Below are positions 26,954 through 35,546 of a stretch of DNA of 64,000 nucleotides, piece by piece (within the stretch, counting starts at the first letter, position 1; each line of letters starts with the position of its first letter). Source of the stretch: an uncultured Hyphomonas sp. Its GTDB lineage: Bacteria > Pseudomonadota > Alphaproteobacteria > Caulobacterales > Hyphomonadaceae. A program made the position numbers and the translations under genes. Location: contig NZ_OY781472.1 in the NCBI RefSeq assembly GCF_963677035.1, positions 310,001 to 374,000 on the forward strand, written 5' to 3'. Under the pieces are notes generated by a model that searched no databases, was not told the origin of the DNA, and was given only the letters and a program-made list of their open reading frames with translations.

Positions 26954-27288
26954 CAGCTCAGCACCCGAAACTATTCGTCAATCTTAACAGATAAGGCCCA
27001 TAAGTTAACGAATTGCTTGGATGTGACCCAATTTGGACCGTCCGGCAATCCCGCCGCTCATTGTTGCGGGAAGGTCACAAGCCCCGCCCGTCTCTCAAAA
27101 GGATCCAATCCGTAACTGGACAGCCCGGCATGCGGCAGATAGCCAGAAGAAACAGACCCGGCACCATCGGTCCGCGGCCATCTTATTGGCCGGAGCGGGG
27201 GCTGTCTCGGGGGAGACACGGGTCGCGCAGAAATGCGCGGCCCGGTCCTTTATCAGGCTTCCGGATTTTCTCACGATCGCGCGGTTGA
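26954..27288. other. 335-bp intergenic region with several predicted hairpins
   Basis: No credible open reading frame. A 7-bp perfect long-range pairing (TGTGACC 27022-27028 with GGTCACA 27073-27079) encloses TCCCGC/GCGGGA (27049-27054 / 27066-27071). Further stems lie at 27175-27179/27088-27092-type spacing on the right: CGGCC 27175-27179 with GGCCG 27188-27192, TGTCTC-GGGG-GAGACA at 27203-27218, and CGCGCA-GAAA-TGCGCG at 27224-27239. It may be a structured RNA or the tipF leader. No SRP, RNase P or tmRNA signature was recognised. Confidence 0.4.
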
Positions 27289-28023
27289 TTACGGCTCCGC
27301 GCTGGCGTCCTGTACCAGATACCGCACATCCTGAAGCGGCCACGCGTTCGGCGCGTCCTCGCCGCAAGCCAGGGTAAAGGCATCCTGTTCGTTGAATATG
27401 ACGGCGAGGGTCATGCCGCAGGGCTGAAGCACGGCGCGCTTGCCGCCATAGTCGACCCAATACCCGGCCCATCCGTCTGAGGCTTCGATCTTGGTGACAA
27501 CCAGGTCGCCGGTGTTGAACACATCGGTTTTCGCATCGCCTTCACCGGGCAGTACGCCCAGCAGCGCTGCGCCAAAGCCGCCTTTCGGCGACGTTTCGAC
27601 AAAAATCTCCGCATCGGACAGTTCATATGCCTTGTTCAGGGCCGCAATGACTTCGCGCGTGCCGGAAGGCCCGCCAACCGCCAGGGGCCCCTCGCGCCCC
27701 GCCGTCCAGCCTGCATTGCGGACTTCGTCCAGCCCTTCGATGTCCGGCCCCTGCAATGAGAACAACAGAACGGCATCAAGACTGGCCAATGTGTCGCCCG
27801 ACATCGCCTGGCGGAGGCCGGACGGCGTGCCGAACAGGATCCGTTTGCCACCGGCAACGACCAGCAGGCAGGGCGCATCCTCTGAGGCAACGGAGCAAGG
27901 CAACAGGGCGAAGTCTGCGCTCCGGACATCCTCCGGCGAAACCGGGCGACTCGCGCCCTGCCCGCCGCCGCACGCCGTCAGAAGAAATACGACAAGGATT
28001 GCGAAAACGCTGGCGCGCGGCAC
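27289..28023 (-). CDS. Metallo-beta-lactamase-fold lipoprotein without metal ligands
   Basis: A 244-aa lipoprotein (lipobox LLTAC, Cys18). The layout follows RNase Z-like MBL proteins: GKRILFGTPSGLRQ, SLDAVLLFSLQGPDIEGLDE, AGWTAGREGPLAVGGPSGTREVI and GYWVDYGGKRAVL. The metal-binding H-x-H-x-D-H position (about 89-95) reads S-L-Q-G-P-D-I, and the later His and Asp ligand positions are also lost. It is therefore a predicted pseudo-enzyme, perhaps a binding protein. The assignment rests on pattern similarity and deserves a structural test. Confidence 0.62.
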   Translation of the reverse strand: MPRASVFAILVVFLLTACGGGQGASRPVSPEDVRSADFALLPCSVASEDAPCLLVVAGGKRILFGTPSGLRQAMSGDTLASLDAVLLFSLQGPDIEGLDEVRNAGWTAGREGPLAVGGPSGTREVIAALNKAYELSDAEIFVETSPKGGFGAALLGVLPGEGDAKTDVFNTGDLVVTKIEASDGWAGYWVDYGGKRAVLQPCGMTLAVIFNEQDAFTLACGEDAPNAWPLQDVRYLVQDASAEP

Positions 28024-28039
28024 GGCGAAACCTCCCGGA

Positions 28040-28873
28040 TCAGCCGATCACTGTGGCCCCCGCCTCTGTCACGATTTGTTGCTCCATGTAACCCAGCGCG
28101 TCGATCTCGACCCGGACCCGGTCGCCGGCCTTCAGCCATTTCGGCGGATTGAAGCCCGCCCCCACACCCGCGGGTGTGCCGGTGAAGATCAGGTCGCCCG
28201 GTTCCAGCGTAAACGCCGCCGTCAGATGTGCAATCTGGGCGGGAATGTCGTGGACCATGTCGCGGACATGGCCGGATTGGCGCTGCTCACCATTCACGAA
28301 GGTGCGGACTTCAAGCGCAGAGAGATCATCGATCTCATCCAGCGTCACGATGGCCGGCCCGACGGGCGCGTGCGTGTCGAACCCCTTGCCCATGATCATG
28401 GTCTGGCTGGCTCGTTGCCAGTCACGCACCGAATAGTCACAGCCGATGGTGACACCCGCAATGATGTCGAACGCCCGCTCGCGCGGCACATGACGCCCGC
28501 GCTTACCGATCACAACGACCAATTCCCCTTCATAATCAAGCTGCTCAGAGACCTTTGGAAGATCGACATCTTTGTACGGATCATTGATTGCCGTCGCCTG
28601 CTTGTTGAACCATTTCTGGACTTCCGGCTTTTTCGTATCGATGAAGCTGACGCTTTCGGCGGCATGCGCAGCATAGTTCACGCCGATGCCGAGAATTTTT
28701 CCGGGCCGCGCGACAGGTGACAGAATTTCAATACCGGAAAGCGGGACAGGCACCCCATCCGGCTCACCGGACAGCGCTTCAGACAGGTCGCCACCCCGAA
28801 CGGGCGTTATGGACTGCGCCGAAAGCACTCCATATCGGATAGAGTTTCCATCGCGGAACCTGATCAATTGCAT
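28040..28873 (-). CDS. Fumarylacetoacetate hydrolase-family protein
   Basis: A 277-aa enzyme of the FAH fold. ILGIGVNYAAHAAE starts the core. The divalent-metal ligands lie in DYEGELVVVIGKRG and in GCDYSVRDWQ, and the C-terminal IFTGTPAGVG motif is classical. Members hydrolyse or decarboxylate acylpyruvates and related ring-cleavage products of aromatic catabolism. Substrate is not determined. It is divergent from the DUF262 nuclease gene, with about 110 bp between the starts. Confidence 0.86.
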   Translation of the reverse strand: MQLIRFRDGNSIRYGVLSAQSITPVRGGDLSEALSGEPDGVPVPLSGIEILSPVARPGKILGIGVNYAAHAAESVSFIDTKKPEVQKWFNKQATAINDPYKDVDLPKVSEQLDYEGELVVVIGKRGRHVPRERAFDIIAGVTIGCDYSVRDWQRASQTMIMGKGFDTHAPVGPAIVTLDEIDDLSALEVRTFVNGEQRQSGHVRDMVHDIPAQIAHLTAAFTLEPGDLIFTGTPAGVGAGFNPPKWLKAGDRVRVEIDALGYMEQQIVTEAGATVIG

Positions 28874-28986
28874 ATCGTTACCCTCTCGTCACACTTCAGC
28901 CAGAAACACACTTCACGCGGTTCATCTCGCGTTGTGACGTGGGTTGGCAAGAGCTAGTCAGAAGACAGACACGGGGGGGCTCCAGA

Positions 28987-30666
28987 ATGGACAGCAGCAT
29001 GGATCACGGAATCGACCTCGGCGTCAGAGCACAGGAAAGCTCGGTGAGAGTGATCTTTGCCCCCGGCGAACAGCTGCAGATGCCGCCCTACCAGCGCAGC
29101 TATTCCTGGGAAGCCCGCGAAGCGAATGAACTGCTCGGCGACCTCATCGATTCGGTGGAGACGAGCACGCCGCACTTTGTCGGGGCGGTCGTCCTGATCC
29201 ACGGCGCTGAAAATGGCGTGCTGGAGATTGTCGACGGCCAGCAAAGGCTGACCACGCTGACAATCCTGCTCGCGGTGCTGCGGGATCTCGAACCCGACAA
29301 GGCCCGCGCCGCCATGCTGCATACCCTGATCGCCGACGATGCCCGCCCGATGCTGGGTGAAGGCGCCAACTGGCGGCTGACACTCAACCATATGGACGGC
29401 CCTTTCTTCCGCGACGCCATCCAGACGCCGGGCGCGACGCGCAACCTGGACAAGGAACCGGGCGAAAGCGAAAGCCAGCAACGCATGGTGCGCAACGCGG
29501 CGGCTTTCATGAAGCGGCTCAGCGCCATGGACGAGCAGGACCGGCGCCAACTGGCCGATGTCGTCATGAACCGCTGTGCACTGGTGAGGGTTGTCGTGAG
29601 CGAGAAGGAACAGGGGTTCAAGGTCTTCCGCGTGCTCAACACGCGCGGCAAGGAGCCGGACGCGCACGACATCATCAAGACAGAACTGTTCCAGCGCGCC
29701 CGCTTCACAGACAAGGAAGCCAGCACCTATGCCGAGCGCTGGTCGGAACATGAGGCCATCCTCGGCGGATCGGCCTTTGACGACCTGCTGCGCCAGATCC
29801 GCTCCATCTATGACAAATCGGGCCGCGGGGAACTGGCCTCAGCCTTTCCGAAAGCCGTCCTGTCCAAGGTGGATCCGCGCAAATTCCTCGAAGACGTGCT
29901 GCCGCGCTATGTCGAGGCGTACCGGCTGATCACGACCGGCGAGGTGCAGGACGGACCGAACGCCAGAGTCGTCAGCGACAAGCTGAATCAGATGCGCGCG
30001 CTGGACCAGAGCAGCTGGCGTGCCCCTGCGCTCAAATTCCTCGTCGAACGCGGCGTCGATGACCCGAAGGCGCCGGACTTCTTCACCCGGCTGGAGCGCC
30101 TGGCCTTCATCATCATGCTGGTGGTCACCGACCGCGACCAGCGCAACAAGCGTTTCAACAAGGTGATGGACGCGATCAAAAATGACCGGACCCTGTTCGC
30201 CAGGAGCGGACCTCTGGCGATAGACCGTTCTGACGCGAAAAAAGCCCGGGAGCGGATGCTGGGCCGGTTTGCCACGTTCGCGCAACGGCGCGCCATGGCG
30301 CTGCGGCTGAACGCGGCCCTCGAAGACGGCGTGACCGTCCCGCCGGAATCCGATGCCACCGTGGAACACGTGCTGCCGCGCAACATCCATGAGGACAGCC
30401 ACTGGCTGACCGTCTGGCCCGACCCGGCCAAGCGGCGCGAGCAATGCGACACGCTCGGCAATTTCGTGCTGTTGACCCACAAGGTGAACCAGAAGGCCGA
30501 CCGGCAGGATTTTCGCGCCAAGAAGAAAGTCTACTTCAACGGCAGCGGCGGCATGGACTTCGCCCTGACCCGCGACCTGCAGGACCAGGATGCCTGGACA
30601 GCCGACGTGGTGCGCAAGCGGACCGACATGCTGGTCGAAATCCTCTGCCAGGTCTGGGGCATCTGA
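28987..30666 (+). CDS. GmrSD-type DUF262/DUF1524 endonuclease (stand-alone)
   Basis: A 559-aa protein fusing two domains. The N-terminal DUF262 (ParB-like NTPase fold) has PPYQRSYSW at 33-41 and IVDGQQRLTT with DGQQR at 83-87. The C-terminal DUF1524 His-Asn nuclease region has VEHVLPRN at 459-466 and LGNFVLLTHKVNQ at about 490-502. GmrSD enzymes are NTP-driven, modification-dependent (type IV) restriction systems against phage DNA with modified bases. No methylase, toxin partner or other defence gene is adjacent, so it would act alone. The ATG at 28987 is preferred to the frame start at 28939. Confidence 0.82.
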   Translation: MDSSMDHGIDLGVRAQESSVRVIFAPGEQLQMPPYQRSYSWEAREANELLGDLIDSVETSTPHFVGAVVLIHGAENGVLEIVDGQQRLTTLTILLAVLRDLEPDKARAAMLHTLIADDARPMLGEGANWRLTLNHMDGPFFRDAIQTPGATRNLDKEPGESESQQRMVRNAAAFMKRLSAMDEQDRRQLADVVMNRCALVRVVVSEKEQGFKVFRVLNTRGKEPDAHDIIKTELFQRARFTDKEASTYAERWSEHEAILGGSAFDDLLRQIRSIYDKSGRGELASAFPKAVLSKVDPRKFLEDVLPRYVEAYRLITTGEVQDGPNARVVSDKLNQMRALDQSSWRAPALKFLVERGVDDPKAPDFFTRLERLAFIIMLVVTDRDQRNKRFNKVMDAIKNDRTLFARSGPLAIDRSDAKKARERMLGRFATFAQRRAMALRLNAALEDGVTVPPESDATVEHVLPRNIHEDSHWLTVWPDPAKRREQCDTLGNFVLLTHKVNQKADRQDFRAKKKVYFNGSGGMDFALTRDLQDQDAWTADVVRKRTDMLVEILCQVWGI

Positions 30667-30764
30667 GCCGGGCGCAACCGGTTGCTTTCCCTTGCGACCC
30701 CCTAGCGGCGCCCCGCCGGAGGGCTTAGCTTGTGCGTCGATAGAGAAACGCAGGGAGCCCCGCC

Positions 30765-31532
30765 ATGAGCTTGTTCGACCTAACCGGCAAAGTTGCCGTC
30801 ATCACCGGATCTTCCCGCGGCATCGGCAAGGCCATCGCTGAAGCCATGGCAGACGCCGGCGCCAAAGTGACCATTTCGTCCCGCAAGCCCGGCCCGTGCC
30901 AGGAAGTGGCTGACGCAATCAATGAAAAGCACGGTGACGGCACGGCCATCGCCGTTCCGGCGAACATCTCGTCCAAGGAAGACCTGCAGGCCATGGTGGA
31001 CGCCACCAACAAGGCCTTCGGCAAGATCGACATCTGTGTCTGCAATGCCGCCTCGAATCCATATTACGGCCCGATGAGCGGGATTGAAGACGACGCCTTC
31101 GCCAAGATCCTGCAGAACAACATCATCTCCAACAACTGGCTGATCCAGATGTGCGCCCCGCAGATGCGAGAGCGCAAGGACGGCGCGGTAATCATCGTCT
31201 CATCGATCGGCGGCCTGCGCGGCTCTCCGGTGATCGGGGCCTACAACATTTCCAAGGCGGCGGACTTCCAGCTGGCCCGCAACCTCGCCACAGAATTCGG
31301 CGTCGACAATATCCGCGTGAACTGCATCGCGCCGGGCCTGATCAAGACCGACTTCGCCAAGGCGCTGTGGGACAATCCCGATACGCTGAAGCGCAGCCTG
31401 TCCGGCACGCCGCTGAAGCGGATCGGCGAACCGGAAGAAATTGCCGGCGCTGCCGTCTATCTCGCCTCGAAAGCCGGAGCCTACATGACCGGCCAGATGC
31501 TGGTAGTCGATGGCGGGGCCACGTCTACCTGA
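30765..31532 (+). CDS. Short-chain dehydrogenase/reductase
   Basis: A 255-aa NAD(P)-dependent oxidoreductase. It has the cofactor motif TGSSRGIGKAIA at about 15-26, CNAAS in place of NNAG, catalytic Ser in IVSSIGG, YNISK as the YxxxK pair, and the substrate-loop region PGLIKTDFAKALW. The clear family signature does not fix the substrate. It is translationally coupled to csaA by a one-base TGATG overlap. Confidence 0.86.
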   Translation: MSLFDLTGKVAVITGSSRGIGKAIAEAMADAGAKVTISSRKPGPCQEVADAINEKHGDGTAIAVPANISSKEDLQAMVDATNKAFGKIDICVCNAASNPYYGPMSGIEDDAFAKILQNNIISNNWLIQMCAPQMRERKDGAVIIVSSIGGLRGSPVIGAYNISKAADFQLARNLATEFGVDNIRVNCIAPGLIKTDFAKALWDNPDTLKRSLSGTPLKRIGEPEEIAGAAVYLASKAGAYMTGQMLVVDGGATST

Positions 31533-31903
31533 TGCATCTGATCGACACACCGGAAAACGCCCCGGCAGACGAAATCACCTTTGACGACTTCCGCAAGGTG
31601 GACATCCGCATGGGCACGATACTGGAGGCCGCCCCGCTTGAGGGCGCGCGCAAGCCTGCCATTCGTATGCGGATCGAATTTGGCCCGGGCGTCGGCATCA
31701 AGAAAAGCTCTGCCCAGGTGACGGTACACTATTCGCCGGACGAACTGGTCGGCAAACAGGTCGCCGCCGTGGTCAACTTCCCCCCGCGCCAGATCGGCAA
31801 GTTCATGTCCGAAGTGCTGACGCTCGGCTTTGCCGACACCGACGGCGCCATCGTCATGTTCTCGCCGGACAAACCCGTCCCCAATGGAGCGCGCCTCGCA
31901 TGA
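31532..31903 (+). CDS. csaA: tRNA-binding protein CsaA
   Basis: A 123-aa protein with an OB-fold tRNA-binding domain: FDDFRKVDIRMGTILEA, followed by GIKKSSAQVTVHY and AAVVNFPPRQIGKFMSEVL. CsaA is a small dimeric chaperone-like protein proposed to help protein export or tRNA handling. The start at 31532 overlaps the SDR stop; a longer frame from 31151 is the SDR in another frame. The downstream thioesterase overlaps its stop by 4 nt. Confidence 0.87.
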   Translation: MHLIDTPENAPADEITFDDFRKVDIRMGTILEAAPLEGARKPAIRMRIEFGPGVGIKKSSAQVTVHYSPDELVGKQVAAVVNFPPRQIGKFMSEVLTLGFADTDGAIVMFSPDKPVPNGARLA

Positions 31904-32388
31904 GCCGGACCGAACTTTCCCAGCAGCAGAAAGCCTTCTTCGACCGCCTGAAAAGCGGCGAATGGGAATTGCCGCCGGGCATCCGCAACATGGGTATCCG
32001 GCCGGACCTGTGGCTGAAAGAGGTCAGCTATGGCCGCACGCTTTATGAGTGGCCAAACGAGGGCGACCGCGACATCAATGATGGCCGCGTCTTCGGCGGC
32101 TGGGTCGCGGGCCTCTCCGATCATATCGTCTCCATGACCATGGCTAGCGCGCTGGAAGACGGGGAATGGTTCACGACGATGGAACTGCAGACGCGTATTC
32201 TTCGGCCTGTCCCGCATGGCCTGATCACGATTGAAGGCCGCCTTGTCAGCCGGGGGCGCACGACCGGCCTTGTCGAAGCCGACTGGCGCGACGAAAAAGG
32301 CCGCCATCTCGCCCGCATCACAGCAGCCAAGGCCATCCGTGAAATGACGGAACTGCGTCCGGATGTGGCGTCTCAATTAGGCAAGTGA
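31900..32388 (+). CDS. PaaI-type hot-dog thioesterase
   Basis: A 162-aa protein with the hot-dog core RVFGGWVAGLSDHIVSMTMA, where the G-G-x-x-x-x-x-D pattern is typical of the PaaI/acyl-CoA thioesterase family, and MELQTRILRPV as the following beta strand. It probably hydrolyses an acyl- or aryl-CoA. It ends the SDR-csaA-thioesterase overlap group. Confidence 0.82.
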   Translation: MSRTELSQQQKAFFDRLKSGEWELPPGIRNMGIRPDLWLKEVSYGRTLYEWPNEGDRDINDGRVFGGWVAGLSDHIVSMTMASALEDGEWFTTMELQTRILRPVPHGLITIEGRLVSRGRTTGLVEADWRDEKGRHLARITAAKAIREMTELRPDVASQLGK

Positions 32389-32401
32389 GGAAGCGGACCG
32401 A

Positions 32402-32875
32402 ATGAGACATATCCTGTGGGTTATCAACGCCATCCTTTTTGCCGGAGCTGCCGCCCCAACAGCCTTGGCATGCTCATGTGGTCCCTGCGATTTGGACACG
32501 TCTTTTGTTGAAGACCCCGAAATCGACTCTGTGTTCGTAGGTGAACTTCTTTCGGTGACAAAGCCTGACATCGGTGATGATGCACCGTATTGGGAAGAAA
32601 CCGATGTCGAGTATCGCTTCAAAGTCGTTCAGTCGCTTAAGGGTAGTGCGGTGGAATATATAGAGATACGCACTCCTGAATCTGAAACCGCATGTGGGGC
32701 GCAATTCTCTTTTTACGCCCCCAATTCAATCGCGGCGTATAAGAGCGAGACTGGAACATTGCGCACAAGCGCCTGCACTCAGCAGTGCTGGAGCACGCGC
32801 GCAAACCGGTCTCTCCTTGATGAAGACACGTATCAGACTCTGTATTTGGGTATTCGAATAAAAGAGGAAAACTAA
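32402..32875 (+). CDS. Secreted TIMP-like (netrin-fold) protein of unknown function
   Basis: A 157-aa protein with a Sec signal ending TALA, before Cys24. The mature N terminus would be CSCGPC, close to the C-x-C pattern at the mature end of TIMP-like domains. Later parts include FVGELLSVTK, VEYRFKVVQSLKG and the cysteines TACGAQ and SACTQQCW, consistent with a netrin-like OB fold held by disulfides. Base composition (about half G+C) is clearly lower than its neighbours, suggesting transfer. The 3' end overlaps queA convergently by 4 nt. The family call is by pattern only. Confidence 0.5.
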   Translation: MRHILWVINAILFAGAAAPTALACSCGPCDLDTSFVEDPEIDSVFVGELLSVTKPDIGDDAPYWEETDVEYRFKVVQSLKGSAVEYIEIRTPESETACGAQFSFYAPNSIAAYKSETGTLRTSACTQQCWSTRANRSLLDEDTYQTLYLGIRIKEEN

Positions 32876-33927
32876 GGCAGCAACAGGCAAGCATCGCCAT
32901 AAGAATAGAAGCGGTATTCATTCGCGATGGCATGGGCGTAAGCCGCGCGCATCACATCCGTGCCCATCAGGGCCGAGACCAGCATGAACAGGCTGGAGCC
33001 CGGCAGGTGGAAGTTCGTCACCAACGCATCGGTGCCCCGCACCGCATCACCCGGCTTCAGGAAAATGTCCGTCGGGCCGGTAGCCGGATGCAGCACACCC
33101 TCCGTATCCACACAGCTTTCCAGTGTCCGCATGGCCGTGGTGCCCACCGGCACGACGCGGTGGCCTGAGGTCCGCGCCGCATTCAGACGCGCGGCCGTTT
33201 CCGGCGTCAGGCGGCGCCATTCCTGATGCAGCCGGTTCTCTTCCAGCTGCTTCTCTTCCAGCGGCTTGAACGTGCCAAGGCCGACATGCAGGCGCACGGT
33301 CTCACGCACGAGACCCGCTGCGTCACACTCTGACAGAAGGCGCGGCGTGAAGTGCAGACCGGCCGTCGGCGCAGCAACGGACGCGGCATCTTCGCCTGCA
33401 AATTCAGTCTGGTAGGTCTCGCGGTCTTTCGCATCGGCCGGGCGGCGGCGGGCAATATAGGGCGGCAGCGGCATGGCGCCGTGCCGGTCGAGCGCCGCGG
33501 TCAGCGCCTCGCCGGAAAGGGAGAAACGAAGCCCGATCTCGCCGCCTTCATGATGCCCGGTGATCTCTGCCGTGAAGCCGTCCGCGAAGACGATCGTGTC
33601 GCCGTCTTTCAGACGCCTGCCCGGCCGGGCCAGCGCGCGCCAGCTGGCAGCGTCGATCCGCTCCGTCAGGTTCACATCGCAGGCAACGTCCTGCCCGATC
33701 TCATCCCGCGCCGGGCGCACCCCTTTCAGGGCCGCAGGCAACACACGCGTATCGTTGAAAACCAGCACATCACCGGCTGTCAGATAGCGCGGCAGATCCC
33801 GCACAGCGGCATCTTCCAGCCGCCCGTCCCCGTGCACGACCAGCAGGCGCGCAGAATCCTGCGGCTCCACCGGGCGCAACGCGATCAGCCGTTCAGGCAG
33901 GTCAAACTGAAATTGGGTCAGATCCAT
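32872..33927 (-). CDS. queA: S-adenosylmethionine:tRNA ribosyltransferase-isomerase
   Basis: A 351-aa enzyme for the epoxyqueuosine step of queuosine tRNA wobble modification. It begins DLTQFQFDLPERLIALRP and has DVLVFNDTRVLPAALKG at about 54-70, AAPTAGLHFTPRLL and the C-terminal TDALVTNFHLPGSSLFMLVSA block; all are typical of QueA. It lies downstream of the cyclophilin gene in the conserved gyrA-coaD-cyclophilin-queA set. Confidence 0.95.
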   Translation of the reverse strand: MDLTQFQFDLPERLIALRPVEPQDSARLLVVHGDGRLEDAAVRDLPRYLTAGDVLVFNDTRVLPAALKGVRPARDEIGQDVACDVNLTERIDAASWRALARPGRRLKDGDTIVFADGFTAEITGHHEGGEIGLRFSLSGEALTAALDRHGAMPLPPYIARRRPADAKDRETYQTEFAGEDAASVAAPTAGLHFTPRLLSECDAAGLVRETVRLHVGLGTFKPLEEKQLEENRLHQEWRRLTPETAARLNAARTSGHRVVPVGTTAMRTLESCVDTEGVLHPATGPTDIFLKPGDAVRGTDALVTNFHLPGSSLFMLVSALMGTDVMRAAYAHAIANEYRFYSYGDACLLLP

Positions 33928-33981
33928 GGGGCGCCCGTCTCGCAGAAAGCCGCGCGACGCGCAACAAGACCTGTGCAGACC

Positions 33982-34899
33982 TTACTCGCTGACAACCGCC
34001 GGCACGGACGGCAGCGAGCAGACATCGATGTCGTCCTTGTCGGCCACGCTGGCCAGGAACAACGGCCCATCCGTCCGCTCAACCCAGACCTCCGGACGCT
34101 CTCCCTCCGGCAGGTCAGCGGCAACCTTCGCCGATGTCAGAATGTCGGGATTGTCGACCTGACCGTCCCGCGCGTCGGGGCCGTGCTTGATGGACATGAC
34201 GACGTCTTCCCCGGCAACCACACGGCCCCAGGCTGTATATTTGCGGTCAAGATGTTCTGCCTGGCCGCGCATCAGGAAGAATTGCGAATTGGCAGAGTTC
34301 GGATCATCCGTACGGGCGGTGGAAACCATGCCCTTGCAGTGCGGGATATAGCTCTCAACCATGCCGTCGACCGACATTTCCGCAAAGAAGCTGGCCTGCG
34401 TGCCGATCGGGAAGCCCTTGATATAACCGAACCTCGCGGTGTCTTCCGGCCCGATGGTGGCTTCCAGCGGCATCTCTGTCGGGTCGCGGCGGAAGGTGAA
34501 TTCCCCTTCGATATCCGGGAGGCCGGAATCCCGGCCCTTCAGGGCGAAGATGTCCCCGCCCTGCGCCATGAAATCGTTGATCACACGGTGAAATCCGGTG
34601 CCATCATAGTCGCCGGAGCGGATGATGGTGGAAAACTGCTTATAGTGTTTCGGCGCGATTTCCGGGAAGGCCTCGATCAGAACGCGGCCTTTCGTCGTAT
34701 CGAAGATGAAGAGGTTTTCCGGATCCACATGCCGCCAGTTGGCCGGGTCCGCCTTGGCTTCGGCCACCGTGACTTCAGCCGGGGCCGGCGGTTCAGTGGC
34801 CTCCTGCGCAACCGCCGCGAACGACAGCGCAATCGCGGAGGCCGCAAGAGCCATGGACGCAAATCTCAGGGGCGCAAAATTCAGGGGGGCCAGTTTCAT
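33982..34899 (-). CDS. Exported cyclophilin-type peptidyl-prolyl isomerase
   Basis: A 305-aa protein with a signal peptide (hydrophobic run ending AAVAQ) and a cyclophilin domain: GRVLIEAFPEIAPKHYKQF, GTGFHRVINDFMAQGGD and NSANSQFFLMRG. The R of FHRVI, Q of MAQGG and F of FFLM are typical active-site residues. Periplasmic folding catalysis is expected. The ATG at 34899 (GGAGA upstream) is preferred to longer frames up to 34962. It precedes queA and follows coaD on the same strand. Confidence 0.88.
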   Translation of the reverse strand: MKLAPLNFAPLRFASMALAASAIALSFAAVAQEATEPPAPAEVTVAEAKADPANWRHVDPENLFIFDTTKGRVLIEAFPEIAPKHYKQFSTIIRSGDYDGTGFHRVINDFMAQGGDIFALKGRDSGLPDIEGEFTFRRDPTEMPLEATIGPEDTARFGYIKGFPIGTQASFFAEMSVDGMVESYIPHCKGMVSTARTDDPNSANSQFFLMRGQAEHLDRKYTAWGRVVAGEDVVMSIKHGPDARDGQVDNPDILTSAKVAADLPEGERPEVWVERTDGPLFLASVADKDDIDVCSLPSVPAVVSE

Positions 34900-35007
34900 G
34901 GTACGCAACGTCTCCATCCGGGCGCACTGCGGCGCCGTGTGCTTCCCAATGTCAGGCATCACATCTCAGGATTCAACGGTCTGAGGCAGTAGAACTGCCG
35001 CGCAGGA

Positions 35008-35505
35008 TCACTTCTCGTATTTTTCCATCAGCGCGCGCTTCACATCCGGCGTCAGGAAAGGCGTGATATCGCCGCCAAGGCTGGCGATTTCCTTGACCAG
35101 ACGGGACGCGACGGCCTGGTGGCGCACATCGGCCATCAGGAACACGGTTTCGATATCGGGATTGAGCTGTTCGTTCATCGCCGTCATCTGGAATTCGTAT
35201 TCGAAGTCCTGAACCGCCCGCAGGCCGCGTACGATGATCTGCGCACCGCAGGCTTCAGCGAATTTCATGAGCAGGCCGTGCATCGGCATGACCTTGATAT
35301 CCGCCAGCCCCGGCCCGTTCAGCTTATCGCATTCCGACCGCACCATGGAGACGCGTTCTTCCAGCGAAAATAACGGCTTCTTGGCCTCATTGATCGCAAC
35401 GCCAATGATCAGCGTGTCGACCAGTTTCCGGGCCCGGTTGATGATATCGACATGGCCGATGGTTGGGGGGTCAAATGTTCCCGGATACAATCCAACGCGG
35501 TGCAT
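35008..35505 (-). CDS. coaD: Phosphopantetheine adenylyltransferase
   Basis: A 165-aa enzyme of coenzyme A synthesis that joins 4'-phosphopantetheine to AMP. It has GLYPGTFDPPTIGHVDII at the start (T/HxGH-type nucleotidyl transferase motif) and the later IIVRGLRAVQDFEYEFQM block. Length and motifs are typical. It lies 41 bp downstream of gyrA, as in many alphaproteobacteria. Confidence 0.95.
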   Translation of the reverse strand: MHRVGLYPGTFDPPTIGHVDIINRARKLVDTLIIGVAINEAKKPLFSLEERVSMVRSECDKLNGPGLADIKVMPMHGLLMKFAEACGAQIIVRGLRAVQDFEYEFQMTAMNEQLNPDIETVFLMADVRHQAVASRLVKEIASLGGDITPFLTPDVKRALMEKYEK

Positions 35506-35546
35506 GGCGGCCCTCCCGGCCCTGTTATACGTACAAACAGCGGCGC

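Noticed and set aside
26975..27010. TTAA-containing sites near tipF resembling CtrA boxes
   Set aside because: The two TTAA groups are not 7 bp apart, so they do not fit the CtrA consensus.
26954..27288. Known structured RNAs (SRP RNA, RNase P RNA, tmRNA, 6S)
   Set aside because: None of the conserved sequence blocks of these RNAs were recognised on either strand.
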